A program made the position numbers and the translations under genes. DNA of 64,000 nucleotides. It comes from Aureisphaera sp963669405 (lineage in GTDB: Bacteria; Bacteroidota; Bacteroidia; Flavobacteriales; Flavobacteriaceae). Shown here piece by piece: positions 62,414 to 64,000 of the stretch (the stretch's first letter is position 1; each line of letters begins with the position of its first letter). The stretch lies in assembly GCA_963669405.2 (NCBI GenBank), contig CAXXHF010000002.1, positions 1,922,001 to 1,986,000 of the forward strand, given 5' to 3'. Under the pieces are notes generated by a model. That model did not search any database, was not told the DNA's origin, and saw only the letters and a list, made by a program, of their open reading frames with translations.

Positions 62414-63232
62414 TCAAAGTTCTTTAGCTTTTTTCTGAATTGTACGAAGGGCTTTTTTAATAATGTATGCAGTTTCTTTGCTTGGAGAATTTTTTTTCCA
62501 ACGATTGCAAACAGAAATCACCCATTCTGGCTGGGATTTACTAGCATCATTTAACCAATTCCCCACAGAATCCCGAACGTATTTGGAAGTGTCTGATTTC
62601 AAAGGTTCTAAAAGTGGCAATCCTCTTTCAGGCTCTTTTTGAAAAGCTTGTATTTTCTTTACCCAGACTCCAACAGGACGGAGTGATTCTACAGCAAATC
62701 TCCGAAGATTATCATCAGGTGAAGAAGTCCATTTTGAAAGTATGTTTATCGAGGTTTCCAAGTCTTGCGCCATACGCTCCTTAGTTGCAAAAATGACCAC
62801 CTCCCGTACTCCAAAATGAGGATCAGCAGCATAGGGTTCCATGGCTTTTAGTAATGATGTAATATTATCGCAATGAAGACTTTGCGCCCAGCAGGTCCAA
62901 CATCTAACAACATCAGATGGATGCGCCCTCAGTTCCTTGAAGAAGGAAGGCTTTTCAGTTAGAGAACCCAATGTTTGTCCAATAATTTTAGCGTTGTTAT
63001 TGGCTGAAGGCTTTTTTTGCACATGAACAGCCTCCGAAAATATAGGATACCAATTAGATTGTCCCATGGAGGCTAAAACTTTTTTGAGAAGCACTAATTG
63101 ATTGACCGATAACCATTCCATTAGGTTTTTAGTTTCGATCTTTCCAGTGTTTAGGTATTCGATCACTTCAGGATCGAGGTCTTTAAAGCTTCTAGCTCCT
63201 TTACGATGCGTTATGTGTTCTGGAATCATCAT
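62414..63232 (-). CDS. HEAT-repeat protein, DNA alkylation repair (AlkD-like)
   Basis: 272 aa from the ATG at 63232. All-helical HEAT-like repeats, with VRCWTCWAQSLHCDN, FGVREVVIFATKERMAQDLE, DDNLRRFAVESLRPVGVWV and SKYVRDSVGNWLNDASKSQPEWV matching the AlkD/AlkC-type superfamily. Such enzymes excise bulky or cationic alkylated bases by holding DNA without base flipping. Whether this one is an active glycosylase or a DNA-binding relative cannot be told. It appears to be transcribed alone. Confidence 0.8.
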   Translation of the reverse strand: MMIPEHITHRKGARSFKDLDPEVIEYLNTGKIETKNLMEWLSVNQLVLLKKVLASMGQSNWYPIFSEAVHVQKKPSANNNAKIIGQTLGSLTEKPSFFKELRAHPSDVVRCWTCWAQSLHCDNITSLLKAMEPYAADPHFGVREVVIFATKERMAQDLETSINILSKWTSSPDDNLRRFAVESLRPVGVWVKKIQAFQKEPERGLPLLEPLKSDTSKYVRDSVGNWLNDASKSQPEWVISVCNRWKKNSPSKETAYIIKKALRTIQKKAKEL

Positions 63233-63316
63233 TCTAAAATACAATCATTCTTATAAAACTTTGTTAAGTATGGCATTAAATTAAGACTAAATGGGCAAGT
63301 CTACTTAACTTTCAAT

Positions 63317-64000
63317 ATGGCAAAATCACTACTCTTCATTCCTGACATTTCTGGATTCACTCATTTTGTACAAACCACGGAAGCAGAACACAGCCAACAT
63401 GTTATTTCAGAATTGTTGGAAGTCCTTATTTCAGCGAATACCCAAGACTTGCAATTGGCAGAGATTGAAGGGGATGCGCTTTTCTTTTATAAAGAAGATT
63501 ATATTCCATCTCAAGAAAAATTGTTGGCACAAGCAGAATCAATGTATACGGCATTTTACAGTCATCTAAAATTGTTGGAGAAGCACCGTATTTGCCCTTG
63601 CAATGCATGTGCTACGGCCCCACAATTACAGCTTAAGATCATTGCCCATGTTGGCGAACTTCAGTTTTTACAAGTACAAGACAATAGGAAACCCTTTGGA
63701 GAAGCTGTGATACAAGCTCATAGGTTATTAAAGAATTCTATTACAACAGACAACTATGTTCTTATTAGTAGCGAATTAGCAGAACTGACAGGAATGCCCA
63801 AAGAATATGAAAGTAAATTATTTCAGTTTAAAACAGGAGAAGACACCTATGACAAAAGAACCATTTCGTATTCCTTTGCCGAAATAAATACAGATCATTT
63901 AAAACTGAAATCCTTCGAAGAAGGCAAAAAGGTTTCCTTTTGTTGTCCTCCCAATCTAGATTTTGAAGAAACATTTGCAGTGAATTCAGAAAAATTACTA
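63317..64000 (+). CDS. DUF2652 family protein, cyclase-like fold (partial, 3' end outside window)
   Basis: The frame is open from the ATG at 63317 for 228 codons to the window end. SLLFIPDISGFTHFVQTTE is the DUF2652 signature, which resembles the first metal-binding strand of class III nucleotide cyclases (FxDISGFT). QLAEIEGDALFFYKED matches the second metal-binding motif (GDAxxF). ICPCNACATAPQLQLKIIAHVGEL adds a Cys cluster, and KPFGEAVIQAHRLLKNS corresponds to the cyclase G-x-x-V-N-x-A-x-R segment. Cyclase activity is unproven for this family; many members lack full catalytic sets. Confidence 0.8.
   Translation, partial: MAKSLLFIPDISGFTHFVQTTEAEHSQHVISELLEVLISANTQDLQLAEIEGDALFFYKEDYIPSQEKLLAQAESMYTAFYSHLKLLEKHRICPCNACATAPQLQLKIIAHVGELQFLQVQDNRKPFGEAVIQAHRLLKNSITTDNYVLISSELAELTGMPKEYESKLFQFKTGEDTYDKRTISYSFAEINTDHLKLKSFEEGKKVSFCCPPNLDFEETFAVNSEKLL

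Overview
This window looks like chromosomal DNA of a marine-type member of the Flavobacteriaceae (phylum Bacteroidota). The signs are: low G+C; starts without Shine-Dalgarno sequences; promoters of the TAnnTTTG type; three secreted proteins with type IX secretion (T9SS) sorting tails; an IPExxxVDY-family protein; a fused CcoN-CcoO cbb3 oxidase subunit; and lineage-typical neighbours such as lpxH-queD-MATE. There is one tRNA (Ala-GGC) and no rRNA. I see no phage, IS element or CRISPR array. Most of the window is housekeeping DNA; the novelty is in regulation, small RNAs and small or damaged genes.

Layout. 0-10 kb, mostly minus strand: a GH3 beta-glucosidase (cut by the window start), an orphan ABC ATPase, a prolyl oligopeptidase lipoprotein, and two DoxX-like membrane proteins bracketing a T9SS FG-GAP/ASPIC protein and a di-heme c-type cytochrome lipoprotein. 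9-15 kb: asd, mscL, alr and tdk on the minus strand, then a plus-strand run of an unknown acidic protein, a DoxX-like protein, rsmI and an Fe-S-type uracil-DNA glycosylase. 15-26 kb: an AhpD-like protein, a delta-60-repeat T9SS protein, recJ, a minus-strand MATE / 43-aa protein / queD / lpxH / hydrolase group, and a type B T9SS protein. 26-30 kb: two universal stress proteins, tRNA-Ala, a CAP-domain lipoprotein and a PLP decarboxylase.

30-43 kb is a low-oxygen respiration block: a CstB-like persulfide dioxygenase/rhodanese, a 95-aa membrane protein with hemN, and ccoS-ccoNO-ccoQ-ccoP-ccoG-fixH-safE with ccoI. Four promoters here share a 14-bp FNR/CRP-geometry palindrome (ATGAY-N4-RTCAT), always exactly 22 bp upstream of the -7 box. 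This places the dimer near -41.5 and defines a local regulon that includes sulfide detoxification and an uncharacterised membrane protein.

43-64 kb: an AddAB-type helicase-nuclease pair, an OmpA/TSP3 porin, kbl, superoxide dismutase, a long PurF with a PfkB-family kinase, a START protein, RNase H, purN, acpP-fabF-rnc, an IPExxxVDY protein, pyk, an AlkD-like HEAT protein and a DUF2652 protein cut by the window end. Two tandem copies of a probable ~75-nt small RNA lie downstream of the dismutase. A diverged third copy lies upstream of recJ.

Two genes only 3 kb apart, ccoI and addB, are each broken by a single missing base in an A-rich run. This is either sequencing error or real recent damage, and it should be settled before the cbb3 and AddAB systems are called functional.
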